A DNA stretch of 64,000 bases from NCBI RefSeq assembly GCF_011604685.1, contig NZ_CP050063.1, forward strand, positions 6,179,001-6,243,000, given 5' to 3'. Of the stretch, positions 17,538-27,124 are shown one piece after another. Each line of letters begins with the position of its first letter. Position 1 is the first letter of the stretch. The position numbers and the translations under genes are program-made. Source of the stretch: Spirosoma aureum (GTDB lineage Bacteria > Bacteroidota > Bacteroidia > Cytophagales > Spirosomataceae). The notes below the pieces were generated by a model. The model worked only from the letters and a program-made list of their open reading frames with translations, ran no database searches and was not told the DNA's origin.

Positions 17538-18221
17538 ATGAAAACTGTGCTTGTTACTGGTGCTTCCGGAAGTTTGGGCACCAGCCTCGTAGAAGAATTA
17601 CATAACGACGGCTACCACATTATAGCCACGCTGGGCTCAGCAAAAGAGCCGGGACTATTTAACCATCTGCCCAATGTAGAAAGTTATGTTGTTGACCTTC
17701 TGGATGAGGATAAAATAGCCGATTTTCTTGCCAGGATTTCCGACAGGCCCATTCACGCGGCCGCGTTGCTGGTCGGTGGATTTATGGCTGGCAGCATCGG
17801 AGAAACTGACCTGACAGCTTTGGACAAGATGTATCGGATTAATTTTTTAACTGCCTTCAACCTCGTTAAGCCCCTAATGACCCGATTCGAAGCTCAGGGA
17901 GATGGTCAGTTTGTTTTCGTTGGGGCCCGTCCAGCCCTGGTGCCTGAGGCTGGCAAAAACCTGTTTGCCTATGCCCTCAGCAAATCGCTGATTTTTGAGC
18001 TGGCGAATCTGGTCAATGCGCAGGGAAAAGGAAACCATATTTCGGCAACAGTCATTGTGCCCAGCACCATCGATACGCCCATAAATCGACAGGCGATGCC
18101 CGATGCCGATCCGACCAAATGGGTAACTCCGGAAGCAATCAGCAAAACAATTGCGTTTGTTTTATCCGATATCGGCCGAACAATCAGTGAGCCAATCCTG
18201 AAATTATACAACCAATCGTAA
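17538..18221 (+). CDS. Short-chain dehydrogenase/reductase
   Basis: This is a 227-residue classical-size SDR. The nucleotide-binding motif TGASGSLG is at 7-14 and the catalytic pair Y145/K149 is in YALSK. The usual catalytic serine about 13 residues before the tyrosine is not evident (the segment reads FVFVGARPALVPEAG), which resembles dihydropteridine-reductase-like members. The reaction is probably NAD(P)H-dependent carbonyl reduction with unknown substrate. Confidence 0.85.
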   Translation: MKTVLVTGASGSLGTSLVEELHNDGYHIIATLGSAKEPGLFNHLPNVESYVVDLLDEDKIADFLARISDRPIHAAALLVGGFMAGSIGETDLTALDKMYRINFLTAFNLVKPLMTRFEAQGDGQFVFVGARPALVPEAGKNLFAYALSKSLIFELANLVNAQGKGNHISATVIVPSTIDTPINRQAMPDADPTKWVTPEAISKTIAFVLSDIGRTISEPILKLYNQS

Positions 18222-18336
18222 TTAATCAGACATTCGACTTGCGCTCTTTCGGTGAATTTCACCAGCAAGCAACGTAGTGAAAGAAATGTGCGTAATCGAT
18301 ATAGAAACACGAGTCTATTTGGTCAGGCACTATACC

Positions 18337-19227
18337 ATGAAAAACATCTCGCTTCTTGCCTTTCTGGTCGGTTTGTCACTATCGGCACAAGCTCAGGAGG
18401 TCGTGATCGATACAAATTATTACGCTCCCCCTCCTGTTCGTCGGCGGGTGATTCTGGCTGATCCCGACGATAATCTAAAAACCCGGCAATCGAAGCGAGC
18501 CGATAACCGACGCGAGCTGCTGGATCAGCTTAACGAAATACAAACCTGGTACATAGGGACCGAAGGGGGATTTCGCAGCGATGGTAGCATCCTGAGCAAT
18601 TCACTCGACGGATTGGTGAGTAGCGCCACCCTGACGAAAGCTAACTGGAGTGTTTTGCTAGGCTATACATACCACAATTCATGGACGATTGAAACGGGAT
18701 ACACCCGTTCGCCAATTCACCTCAATATTACGATTGCCAACAATGCAGATCCGCTTGTCTTTAATTACCTGAACAATGGTTATGGCATTCCTCTGCGAAT
18801 AAAACGACGCATTGGATCAGGGAAAGGGTCAGTAAATGGCACTGGTTTCTGGCTCACAGGGGGCGCGTGGCTTATCCCTAACGGCAGCGGACAAACGGGC
18901 GATTTCCAGCTGATTGGCTATAGTCGTCGTGGCAGAAATCGCATCGATACGCTCAGACTCAACAATACAACCACTGTTTTTAACAGCGTTACGGGGATTG
19001 CCGAGCTTGGGATCGACTATGCCACTCGGCTATCCACTCGTTTCGAGTTAGGATTTTATGCCCGCAAATATTGGGGACTGGGCGACGCGCTGAAATCTGA
19101 CCTGCTCTATACGGTTAACAATGGTTCGCAACAACAGGCCACGATTACGTCAAATGGTTCTGGCTGGGGCCTCGGGCTTGCCCTACGGTACATTTACGGG
19201 CGTCAATTTGAAGTAAAGAAACACTAA
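18337..19227 (+). CDS. Outer-membrane beta-barrel-like protein of unknown function
   Basis: From ATG 18337 this is a 296-residue protein with signal peptide MKNISLLAFLVGLSLSAQAQ, a charged helical segment (about 45-70), then alternating aromatic beta-strand sequence such as WSVLLGYTYHNSWTIETGYT and a closing GLGLALRYIYG. This suggests a small beta-barrel in the outer membrane. An in-frame ATG at 18277 would add 20 residues and spoil the signal peptide. No named family is recognised. Confidence 0.7.
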   Translation: MKNISLLAFLVGLSLSAQAQEVVIDTNYYAPPPVRRRVILADPDDNLKTRQSKRADNRRELLDQLNEIQTWYIGTEGGFRSDGSILSNSLDGLVSSATLTKANWSVLLGYTYHNSWTIETGYTRSPIHLNITIANNADPLVFNYLNNGYGIPLRIKRRIGSGKGSVNGTGFWLTGGAWLIPNGSGQTGDFQLIGYSRRGRNRIDTLRLNNTTTVFNSVTGIAELGIDYATRLSTRFELGFYARKYWGLGDALKSDLLYTVNNGSQQQATITSNGSGWGLGLALRYIYGRQFEVKKH

Positions 19228-19269
19228 ACAGGGCGTTAACATCACTCTATTGACACCCGCGAGAAATCA

Positions 19270-20604
19270 TCATGGTTTCTGACTCAATACTGCCTGACGC
19301 GGGTTTATTCTTCGGATTACAAGCTCCCCTATTGCTTTTCCCATAGCCTGGCCGTTTTGCAGCGCTGCCCGATAATGAATACCCCCATACAAACGACTGA
19401 TTGAAGCCTCATCGGCGGCCTGATCAAATGATGTGAACCGGCGCGACGGTAAGCCATAAGCCATTTCGGTGCTATCGACGAACGAAATGCTTTTGCCCAA
19501 AACAGCCGACAGCACAACTGCCGATGCAGTCGATACAACACTGTGGCCGCTCGGATATTCAGGAAAGGGGGGTGTTTGCAACAACGGCCGCCAGTTCTCG
19601 TCAATATGGGCGTTGATGTATGTTTCGGGCCGGATAACATTGTAACGATATTTCTCATGCCAGCAACTGATAAACCCATCAAAGAGCGCAATCGCGGTCA
19701 TTGTGTACGCTGCACTCGTCGTGATCAGATTGGCTTTTGTTTGACGCGCAACCTGTCCGGCAATAGACAACCAGTGACCACCGGGAGAAAGCTTTTTACT
19801 GGCAAAATTCAGATGCCCCTGCGTATTCAGAAAAAACGGGTTACAATCCCAATAACTAGCAATTAGCTGCTGTTCGGCCGTCCTGTTTTTACCCGTTTCA
19901 TACACCTCCCGCGCAGCCTCACGAAATTGACTTTTCTCGCTTGTACTAAACGGAGGAGGTCCTATTGTCCGACACTGCGCAGCCGAGTCCAGCACGAATG
20001 GTCGGATGCGGCCCCAATAAGGTTCAACAGCGGCCATGTAACCGGGGGGTGTTGGTGCCCAAGCACCAGCCTGCTTCACGGGGGCATACCGACGGAGCGA
20101 CCGTGTTTGCCGGTAGTTGTCGCCCTTAGCCCATGCGATGACATGCTGAGCGGCCTGTTCGCCAAATGCTTTCGACACTTGAATCGTTTCTTCAGAATAG
20201 CCCGCTGCTTTAATCTGTTCCCACAGTTGTGTCGTTTCCAGATCGAAGGTTTTCTCCGAAAAAATCATCGTGCGCCCAACGCGCAGAAACGCTTCGGTAG
20301 CCGCCAGGGCCGGATTGCAGCCAACTGGTGGTGTGCTGATCATCGGTGCCATTGACGGGATCTGTCCGGCCAGGGATCGATAACGTCCAGCCTGAAACGG
20401 CACAAGCGTTTCGTACGCTGCAATGTGTGCATAGGCGTAAATTCGGGCAGCAACGGGGGGCGAAAACACATCCGATACCATGATGGTCGTTAGCAGTTGG
20501 TGTGCCGAATGCAGCCAGCGCGTCTCTACCGATACCGAACGATTCGGCGCGGGTGTTGTCAGGCTCATTAAACCTGCGGTGATGACCAGTAGTAATTTCT
20601 TCAT
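19270..20604 (-). CDS. Vanadium-dependent haloperoxidase/PAP2-superfamily protein
   Basis: This 444-residue protein has a signal peptide. The vanadate/phosphate pocket is built from KYRYNVIRPET (about residue 315), PEYPSGHSVVSTAS (about 350) and SRLYGGIHYRAAL (about 405), the three conserved motifs of the haloperoxidase-PAP2 fold. It may oxidise halides with peroxide, or act as a phosphatase; the motifs alone do not separate these. Its ATG overlaps the stop of the ASPIC gene upstream (20601-20604), so both belong to one operon. Confidence 0.85.
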   Translation of the reverse strand: MKKLLLVITAGLMSLTTPAPNRSVSVETRWLHSAHQLLTTIMVSDVFSPPVAARIYAYAHIAAYETLVPFQAGRYRSLAGQIPSMAPMISTPPVGCNPALAATEAFLRVGRTMIFSEKTFDLETTQLWEQIKAAGYSEETIQVSKAFGEQAAQHVIAWAKGDNYRQTRSLRRYAPVKQAGAWAPTPPGYMAAVEPYWGRIRPFVLDSAAQCRTIGPPPFSTSEKSQFREAAREVYETGKNRTAEQQLIASYWDCNPFFLNTQGHLNFASKKLSPGGHWLSIAGQVARQTKANLITTSAAYTMTAIALFDGFISCWHEKYRYNVIRPETYINAHIDENWRPLLQTPPFPEYPSGHSVVSTASAVVLSAVLGKSISFVDSTEMAYGLPSRRFTSFDQAADEASISRLYGGIHYRAALQNGQAMGKAIGELVIRRINPRQAVLSQKP

Positions 20605-23600
20605 CGCTCAAACCCTACTAACGAACCATCATTGACCGTAAAAAGTAATCGTCGCCGACCGGCTCCCGACCGCAGACTAACCACCTGTCGCACATCACCA
20701 CTGGCCCAGATTCCCGTTTTATGCGGAGGCACAGGTTGAAATTTACCTTGCCCATTGCCCTTTAACAAGCAACCGAAACTTGCCGAGCAAGGGCCAAACT
20801 GTACGCGATAGGGATAGAAATTTCCGGCTACCAGCAAGTCTGTCCTACCATCGTCATCCAGATCGTCGATCAGCAAAGCGCTGGCCCGCGACAGTTGAGC
20901 CTCCATTGGAAAGGCCTCAAATCGGAATGTTTTATTGCCCTGATTCACAAAAACCCCTGATGCCAGTTGCCGAACTGCTACGACCGATGCCTGGGTTAAT
21001 TGTGAAGGATTTAAAATGTCTGTGATGGTTGCGTCGGCGTATTGATGGTAGCGGGTAAATTTTTTCCGCAAGGGCACTACCTGATCGAGCAATTCGTCGC
21101 GGGAAGCCACCGGAAAAGCTTTGCCCTGAATATAATAAGTCCAGATGGGGTCCTGCACACCATCATTGTCAATATCGGTAGTGGTAATCCGCATCGGTTG
21201 ACGGGCGTCGGCCCGGAACAGATTGTTCAGGCCAGCATTACCTGCTATGATGTCGGTATCTCCATCCTGATCGATGTCGGCCAGCAACAGACTCGCCCAC
21301 ATTCCTTCTGTGTCCGTAAAGCCAGCCCCGCTGGAAATATCGGTCAATTTCCCTTTCTGGTTATCGAGCAGGTGAACCGGCATCCAGTCACCAGCAAGTA
21401 CCAAATCGGGAAACTTATCCCCCCGAAAGTCAGTCCAGGCAGCAGCCTGAACCATACCGATATGCCGTAGAGCCGGGGCTATCTGGTCGGTAACGTCGGT
21501 AAAGCGTACAGATCCGCCGGAGGGTGTATCGTTACGCAGCAGATAACTTTCCGACGGGAATGGAAAGGAGCCTGGCTTACCCCGGCCACCCACAAACAAA
21601 TCAAGGTCGCCATCCTGATCCATGTCAGCAGCTGCTACGGCCAGTTTGCTGCTTCGCATTTGTGGCAGAGCCTGTGGGACGCGGGTAAAATTCCCTTTCC
21701 CATCGTTTACATAAAAACGATCCTGGTATTCCGGCGATCCATCTTCGTATTCATTTCCTCCACTTACGGCATATAAATCCGCATCACCATCGTGGTCAGC
21801 ATCGAAAAACAGGGCGTTTACATCCTCACTGGCTGCATCGGCGAGCCAGGGCTGCGAATCAGCACGTTTAAACGAACCATTCGACTGCTGAATCCACAAT
21901 TCATCCCGTTGCCCGACGGCACCACCCAGAAAAACATCGTCCAACCCATCAGCGTTTACATCCGCTTTGGCTAAGGCTGGTCCCAGCCGCGACAGTTCAT
22001 ACGGAATCAGCACCTCTACCTTGAAGTCGATAAAATCGTTTTCGCGGTGCCGATAAGGCAACAATTGATTCATTGCCAATGGCTTAAACCAGGCGACTTC
22101 CGGCATTTGCTGAACGGTTTGCCTGCTACCTTCATTTTGCTTTATCGTGATGGTCTGATCGGCGGGCAGATTGGCGAGCTGGCTCTGAGTACCGTCTGGC
22201 CAGTATACCGTCAATCGGGAAATGCTCGTTTGCTTTCCTATGCCAAAATGAAGCGTAGGTTCGACGGACGCCTGATAACCCCGCACAGTATAAGCCTCCT
22301 GTAGTTGCCGTCCGTCGGTGGTTTCGAGCACTAGCCTCGCCCCGACTGCCTGCGAATTGGGTCCCTGCCCCCGCAGGCGAACCCGCAGAAAATGAGCGTC
22401 GGCACGGTTCCGTTCGGCATTGTTCCGGAAAATGCCTACCGGTTCATTTTGCTTACAGACGACCAGATCCAGGTCGCCATCTCCATCGAAATCAGCATAA
22501 GCCGCAGCACCTGACACTGCCGGTATCGTCAGGCCCCATGCTGCTGATTGATTGCTGAAAGTCAGGTCATGGTTGTTCCGAAACGCATAGTTAGTGGGGC
22601 GGTTCGAGGGCATTTTCCGCACCAGATCAATGGTCTGAAAGTTCAGATTTCCCTTGGCCGCTTCCTGCAGTTTGGCTTCTGCAACGGTGTATTTCATAAA
22701 GTCCAGATCCGTGAAGTCGCGCAGATAACCGTTTGTTACGAACAGATCTTTCCAGCCGTCATTATCCAGATCGGCCAACAGAGCCGACCATGACCAATCG
22801 GTGGCGGCTATTCCCGCCAGCTGCCCTATTTCACTAAACCGGATTTGCTTTTTGTCTTCCAGTCCCCGATTGAGCTGGAGCATATTTCGCATCTGTTGCC
22901 GGAAATATCCGCTGTCGATCAGCATCTGATAGGCGTCATATTCATCCGGGCCTTTCAGCATTTTCTGGCGGTGATTGTCCTCCGGCAACATGTCCAGTGT
23001 TACTACATCGGGTAAGGTATCGTTGTTGAAATCTGCCAGATCGCACCCCATCGAAAACCGCGATGTATGCGTCATAGCCGTTCGTAACGATTCTTTAAAG
23101 CCGGTATGGTGGCCAGCGCCATCGTGCTGATTGAGATACAGACAATCCTGTTCCGTATAATCACTGGTGGTGTATAGATCGGGCCAGCCATCAGCGTTCA
23201 GGTCGCTGACCCCCACGCCAAGGCCGAAATTGAGCGGGTTGTTGATAATGCCCTCAGCCAGCGTAACATCGGCAAATTTCTGGTTATCGTTGCGCAGTAA
23301 TCGGTTCCCGAACCGCATATCGGGGGTTGCCCTGATTTTGCGGGTATTCAGAAATGGATTGTAGGTATGGTTGGAGTGATTCAGCAGAAAAACATCCAGA
23401 TCACCATCGCGGTCGTAGTCGAAAAAAGCAGCCTGCGTCGATTGAGTACCCGGCAAATCGAGTCCAAACTCGCTGGCCCGGTCCTTAAATTGCGGCACGC
23501 CATCGCGAACGCCTTCATTGATAAACAACTCGTTGACCAGCTTTTCGGCGGGGTATTTTCCAGAATGACAGACGTAAATATCCAATCGACCATCGCCGTT

Positions 23601-23969
23601 TACGTCGGCCACACTCACGCCCGTCGCCCAGGTTCCATTCCCTGCAACACCCGCCCGCCCGGTCACGTCATCGAACTGCCAGCTGCCTCGATTGAGATAC
23701 AATTTATGCGGAACGGTGTTGCCCGAAAAAAACAAATCGGGCTGGCCATCATCGTTAAAATCGCCGACACCAACCCCATTGCCATTGTAGAGGTATTCGT
23801 ACCGAAAAATGTTCAGTGAATCCGTTTCCGTCAGGTTATTGATGAACCGCACATTGGTTTGTTCGGGCGATAGCACCGTAAAGAGCGGAGCTGGATCTGA
23901 ACTTGTTTCGGGCCAGAGTAATCCCGCAACTAAACAGACAGCCGCCAGCACTAATTGAGGAGTCCACAT
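20601..23969 (-). CDS. FG-GAP/VCBS repeat protein with ASPIC/UnbV domain
   Basis: This is a 1122-residue secreted protein with a short signal sequence. Many FG-GAP/VCBS blades carry calcium-loop motifs such as DFNDDGQPDLFF, DVNGDGRLDIYV, DYDRDGDLDVFL and DINGD-like variants, forming one or two beta-propellers. An ASPIC/UnbV domain lies at about 540-610 (VRLRGQGPNSQAVGARL, VYWPDGTQS). Such proteins are large surface or periplasmic factors thought to bind polymers or partner proteins. It is coupled to the haloperoxidase gene and starts six bases after the cytochrome gene. Confidence 0.9.
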   Translation of the reverse strand: MWTPQLVLAAVCLVAGLLWPETSSDPAPLFTVLSPEQTNVRFINNLTETDSLNIFRYEYLYNGNGVGVGDFNDDGQPDLFFSGNTVPHKLYLNRGSWQFDDVTGRAGVAGNGTWATGVSVADVNGDGRLDIYVCHSGKYPAEKLVNELFINEGVRDGVPQFKDRASEFGLDLPGTQSTQAAFFDYDRDGDLDVFLLNHSNHTYNPFLNTRKIRATPDMRFGNRLLRNDNQKFADVTLAEGIINNPLNFGLGVGVSDLNADGWPDLYTTSDYTEQDCLYLNQHDGAGHHTGFKESLRTAMTHTSRFSMGCDLADFNNDTLPDVVTLDMLPEDNHRQKMLKGPDEYDAYQMLIDSGYFRQQMRNMLQLNRGLEDKKQIRFSEIGQLAGIAATDWSWSALLADLDNDGWKDLFVTNGYLRDFTDLDFMKYTVAEAKLQEAAKGNLNFQTIDLVRKMPSNRPTNYAFRNNHDLTFSNQSAAWGLTIPAVSGAAAYADFDGDGDLDLVVCKQNEPVGIFRNNAERNRADAHFLRVRLRGQGPNSQAVGARLVLETTDGRQLQEAYTVRGYQASVEPTLHFGIGKQTSISRLTVYWPDGTQSQLANLPADQTITIKQNEGSRQTVQQMPEVAWFKPLAMNQLLPYRHRENDFIDFKVEVLIPYELSRLGPALAKADVNADGLDDVFLGGAVGQRDELWIQQSNGSFKRADSQPWLADAASEDVNALFFDADHDGDADLYAVSGGNEYEDGSPEYQDRFYVNDGKGNFTRVPQALPQMRSSKLAVAAADMDQDGDLDLFVGGRGKPGSFPFPSESYLLRNDTPSGGSVRFTDVTDQIAPALRHIGMVQAAAWTDFRGDKFPDLVLAGDWMPVHLLDNQKGKLTDISSGAGFTDTEGMWASLLLADIDQDGDTDIIAGNAGLNNLFRADARQPMRITTTDIDNDGVQDPIWTYYIQGKAFPVASRDELLDQVVPLRKKFTRYHQYADATITDILNPSQLTQASVVAVRQLASGVFVNQGNKTFRFEAFPMEAQLSRASALLIDDLDDDGRTDLLVAGNFYPYRVQFGPCSASFGCLLKGNGQGKFQPVPPHKTGIWASGDVRQVVSLRSGAGRRRLLFTVNDGSLVGFER

Positions 23970-23975
23970 AACAGG

Positions 23976-25307
23976 TCAGTTAAGCCGAAGGTTTTCGTCG
24001 CCCGGTTCATACGCTACGTACAGCAGTAGCAGTGTCAGCATTTCCTGATCGCTACGCATCTGACCATCTGAGGTGATCAGCTTAGGTGGTTTGTTTGGAT
24101 TCTGGGGGTTTCCTTCGGTGTTATCATACGTTCCGATCACGTTAATTACCGCCCCTGTCGGCAGAATGACTGGTTTCTGATAGCGATACACTTCCTGCCA
24201 GCGAAAGTCCCAGTCCGGAATGCGTACCAGCCGCAGCGTATCGGCACCGGGCAGGGTAGCGAAAGCGGTGAAGCGCTTGCCAATCTGGTGCATATGGGGC
24301 CAGGCATACAATAGCGTGATAGGCTGATTTCGATATGCGATTCGCAGTCGGGTTGTCAGGCTATCGCCACCAAATACCAGCAGCGGAGGTGTAATTTCTT
24401 TCTCACCAATACCCCCAGACCCTAAACTTATTACTTTTACTGTTCGTCGAATGGGCTTTTTCGTAAAGAAAAAATTGATGCCACTTACATTCTCGATGTC
24501 TTTGGCAGCCGGGCCAAAATGAACAGTCAGCAGTACGACTCCTCGTTTAGGCATCACCCAGCCCATATCGGCCGGGTACGTTTCGACGGTTGTTCCGGGA
24601 ATCCAGCCGCTGTAGTAGGTCAGTTGCTTTTTGTAAGGCAACCACTCCCTGTAGCGCGACGCATCATCGCCATTCAGGTTAACCTGCGCGACCGTGTTGT
24701 TCAAATCAATGCCCGGATCATCGACCGGGTGAATGGCAAAGTTGGCGTGATGGATACTCTTTTTGTCTGTTGACGTAAACTCGATTGCTTCTACGTTCGC
24801 TTCCTGGGCCAGTTCGAACGGGATCTTGAATACCATAAATCGCTCAACTCCATCGCCGATTACCTTAAAGGGCTGGGGCATTTTTAAGGTCAGATCGGGC
24901 ACCCGGTTATAGCCCGTACCCGCCTGCGCTCGGGTTAGCAATTCCTTTTCGGCATCGGTATTGATTTTGCCTTTTGGCATTTCTGCATCGATCCAGTCGG
25001 TTAGTATTTTGATCTGTTCGGGTGTCAGGCTGCGTTTGTTGGCAAATTCAACATAATGATCATCAGCCCGCCAGGGCGGCATATAGCCCGTATTCACCAC
25101 TTTCCGGATAAACTTCGCCCGTTTCGTTACATCCTCGTAGGTAATCAGTGAAAACGGAGCAGCCTCACCCGGCCGGTGGCAAACCGCGCATTTAGCGTGA
25201 ATCAACGGTTGGACATCCCGGTAAAACGTTGGCTTCTGCGCATAAACAGTGTTGCTTACTAAAAACCAACTTAACCAGATTAATCCATGTGCCAGGCACT
25301 GCTTCAT
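23976..25307 (-). CDS. Cytochrome c fused to copper type II monooxygenase-like domain
   Basis: From ATG 25307 this is a 443-residue secreted protein (a TTG at 25328 would add seven residues). A mono-haem cytochrome c domain carries C40/C43/H44 (CAVCH). A domain like ascorbate-dependent copper monooxygenases (PHM/DBH type) follows, with histidine pairs IHHANFAIH, TVHFGP and WPHMHQIGKRF that may bind two copper ions. It could hydroxylate a substrate using electrons passed through the haem. It is the first gene of a three-gene unit with the ASPIC and haloperoxidase genes. Confidence 0.8.
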   Translation of the reverse strand: MKQCLAHGLIWLSWFLVSNTVYAQKPTFYRDVQPLIHAKCAVCHRPGEAAPFSLITYEDVTKRAKFIRKVVNTGYMPPWRADDHYVEFANKRSLTPEQIKILTDWIDAEMPKGKINTDAEKELLTRAQAGTGYNRVPDLTLKMPQPFKVIGDGVERFMVFKIPFELAQEANVEAIEFTSTDKKSIHHANFAIHPVDDPGIDLNNTVAQVNLNGDDASRYREWLPYKKQLTYYSGWIPGTTVETYPADMGWVMPKRGVVLLTVHFGPAAKDIENVSGINFFFTKKPIRRTVKVISLGSGGIGEKEITPPLLVFGGDSLTTRLRIAYRNQPITLLYAWPHMHQIGKRFTAFATLPGADTLRLVRIPDWDFRWQEVYRYQKPVILPTGAVINVIGTYDNTEGNPQNPNKPPKLITSDGQMRSDQEMLTLLLLYVAYEPGDENLRLN

Positions 25308-25312
25308 AAACA

Positions 25313-25349
25313 ATCCGAAAAAAGCCAACCCGTCAAGGTGACGGGTTGG
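25313..25349 (-). terminator. Rho-independent terminator after susD
   Basis: On the minus strand a perfect 11-bp stem (CCAACCCGTCA, 25349-25339 with 25335-25325) and a three-base loop are followed by CTTTTTT. It separates the SusC/SusD transcript from the cytochrome operon downstream. Confidence 0.95.
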
Positions 25350-25382
25350 GCATTAAGTTATGAAAAATTCAGCGGGTATACA

Positions 25383-27092
25383 CTAAAGCTGATCCCACCA
25401 AACACGCCCCGTAGCATCCTGGGGATCGGTTCCGAAACCGGTTATTTTAGCCATTTCGTCCAGAGCCGCCTTGCGATTCGCATAGTTCGGATCATTGACA
25501 TTCGGAATACCAAGCGGAGCCCGCCGAGGCACCACCAGCGTAGCGCCGTTCGAAATCAGCGCTGGCAAAACCAGTGTCGACGTTGTATTGGGCAGTCCGG
25601 TTCTTTTCCAGGTTGCCCACCCTTCGGCTGGCTGACGAAGAAAGTTGATGTACTCCTGGCTGGCGATTAAATCCATCGCTTTGGCGGCAGTGAAGGCCAC
25701 TTTGGCATTGGCTAGATAAGCGGTTTTCTCTGCCGCAGTCATGGGTGTATAGTTGAACACCTGCGCCCCCTGGGCCACCATATCGTACCAATCCAACGAT
25801 GCGGTCACTCCCGTTTCATACCAGGTTTTGGCACTTTCACCCGAAATGGCCTGTGCTGCCAGTTCAGCCCTCATAAAGCAGAAGTCAGCATAAGTGATAA
25901 CAGGGAAGTAGTTTTTACCCGTTCCGGCGGTACCACTCGCATCGGCAAAACCTGCCTGGAACAGGCGTGGCTGCACATACGACAGCGTATCGATGGCCGT
26001 ACGATTGCCATTCAAGGTAAGATAGCGCGGAGTGTAAAAACGTTGTACATTCTGGGCCACTTTCGCAGCATCCGGGCCAGTAAACCCACCCAGATAACGG
26101 CGCGACTCTTTGGTACCAGCCGGAAGTTGCTTATCGGCAATCAGCAGATCGATATTGGCCTGAGAATAGCCGTTTTGCGTAAAGAAAGCATCAAGCCGGG
26201 GGTCCTGTGTATCCCACATGAAATCGACCAGCGGCTTGGCAGCCCGCAAATTGGCAGGATTCCAGTTCGAATCACTACCGCCCGTAAAGCTGGCTGGCGT
26301 AATAAACATCCACCCATCGGTATTACTGCTCATCAGATCGGCGGCCGGAGAACTTAGTACTTCCTGAGCTATCGTTTTAAGTTTTGCGGCATCGCGTTTT
26401 GCCAGACGCATCGCTATTTTTAGCCGTAGTGCATTAGCCGCTTTAACCCACTGCTGGGTGTTACCGGCATAATACTGGTCACTGGTACCCAACGCCACCT
26501 GTGTGGCCGTCTGAGCCGTTTTCAACGTTGTGATCGCTTCTTTCAGTTCAGTATCGAGCGTCGCGAAAATCGTTTGCTGCGGGTCGTACTTTGGCGTCAA
26601 TGTGCCACCATAACGGGCCTGAAAAGCATCCGAGTAAGGAATGCTGCCGTAAATATCACTCACGTAAAACGTGTAATACGCTTTCAGAATCCGAGCAATC
26701 CGGATCATATGTACGTAGCGGGGCTGCTCTTCGGCGGGCAGATTCGCGACCAGTTTTTCCAGATCTACCAGCGTATTACCAACGCCATTATACAGGCGTC
26801 CATACCGCTGAGAGAAGTTGTCGTATACCTGCGTAAAATTCTGTCCATTACCATTTACAGCCGTCGAATACTGCATCCAGGGCATGATCCGCTGGTAAAG
26901 GTCATAAAACGCTTCAAAATCCTGGCTGTGTAACGACAACGTTGCGTTCAGGAACTGATTGGCGGGCGGAACGCTCGTTAGCCCTTCCGGATTTATGTTG
27001 GTTTCTACGAAAGCCTCCTTCTGGCACCCGCTGAATACCAGCGTCCCTGCCATGAGCAGTCCGGAGAAATATTTTTTATAGGAGATAAGCAT
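25383..27092 (-). CDS. SusD/RagB-family outer-membrane lipoprotein
   Basis: This is a 569-residue lipoprotein: the signal peptide ends in the lipobox LVFSGC with C23 lipidated. The rest is helical with TPR-like elements; family features include LKAYYTFYVSDIYGSIPYSD near residue 140 and the C-terminal NFLRQPAEGWATWKRTGLP. It forms the lid of the SusC barrel and binds the nutrient, usually a glycan or peptide, before uptake. It sits 32 bases downstream of susC. The substrate cannot be read from the sequence. Confidence 0.9.
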   Translation of the reverse strand: MLISYKKYFSGLLMAGTLVFSGCQKEAFVETNINPEGLTSVPPANQFLNATLSLHSQDFEAFYDLYQRIMPWMQYSTAVNGNGQNFTQVYDNFSQRYGRLYNGVGNTLVDLEKLVANLPAEEQPRYVHMIRIARILKAYYTFYVSDIYGSIPYSDAFQARYGGTLTPKYDPQQTIFATLDTELKEAITTLKTAQTATQVALGTSDQYYAGNTQQWVKAANALRLKIAMRLAKRDAAKLKTIAQEVLSSPAADLMSSNTDGWMFITPASFTGGSDSNWNPANLRAAKPLVDFMWDTQDPRLDAFFTQNGYSQANIDLLIADKQLPAGTKESRRYLGGFTGPDAAKVAQNVQRFYTPRYLTLNGNRTAIDTLSYVQPRLFQAGFADASGTAGTGKNYFPVITYADFCFMRAELAAQAISGESAKTWYETGVTASLDWYDMVAQGAQVFNYTPMTAAEKTAYLANAKVAFTAAKAMDLIASQEYINFLRQPAEGWATWKRTGLPNTTSTLVLPALISNGATLVVPRRAPLGIPNVNDPNYANRKAALDEMAKITGFGTDPQDATGRVWWDQL

Positions 27093-27124
27093 ATGCGTAA
27101 GTTCGATTGAGATACGTGCCGAAA

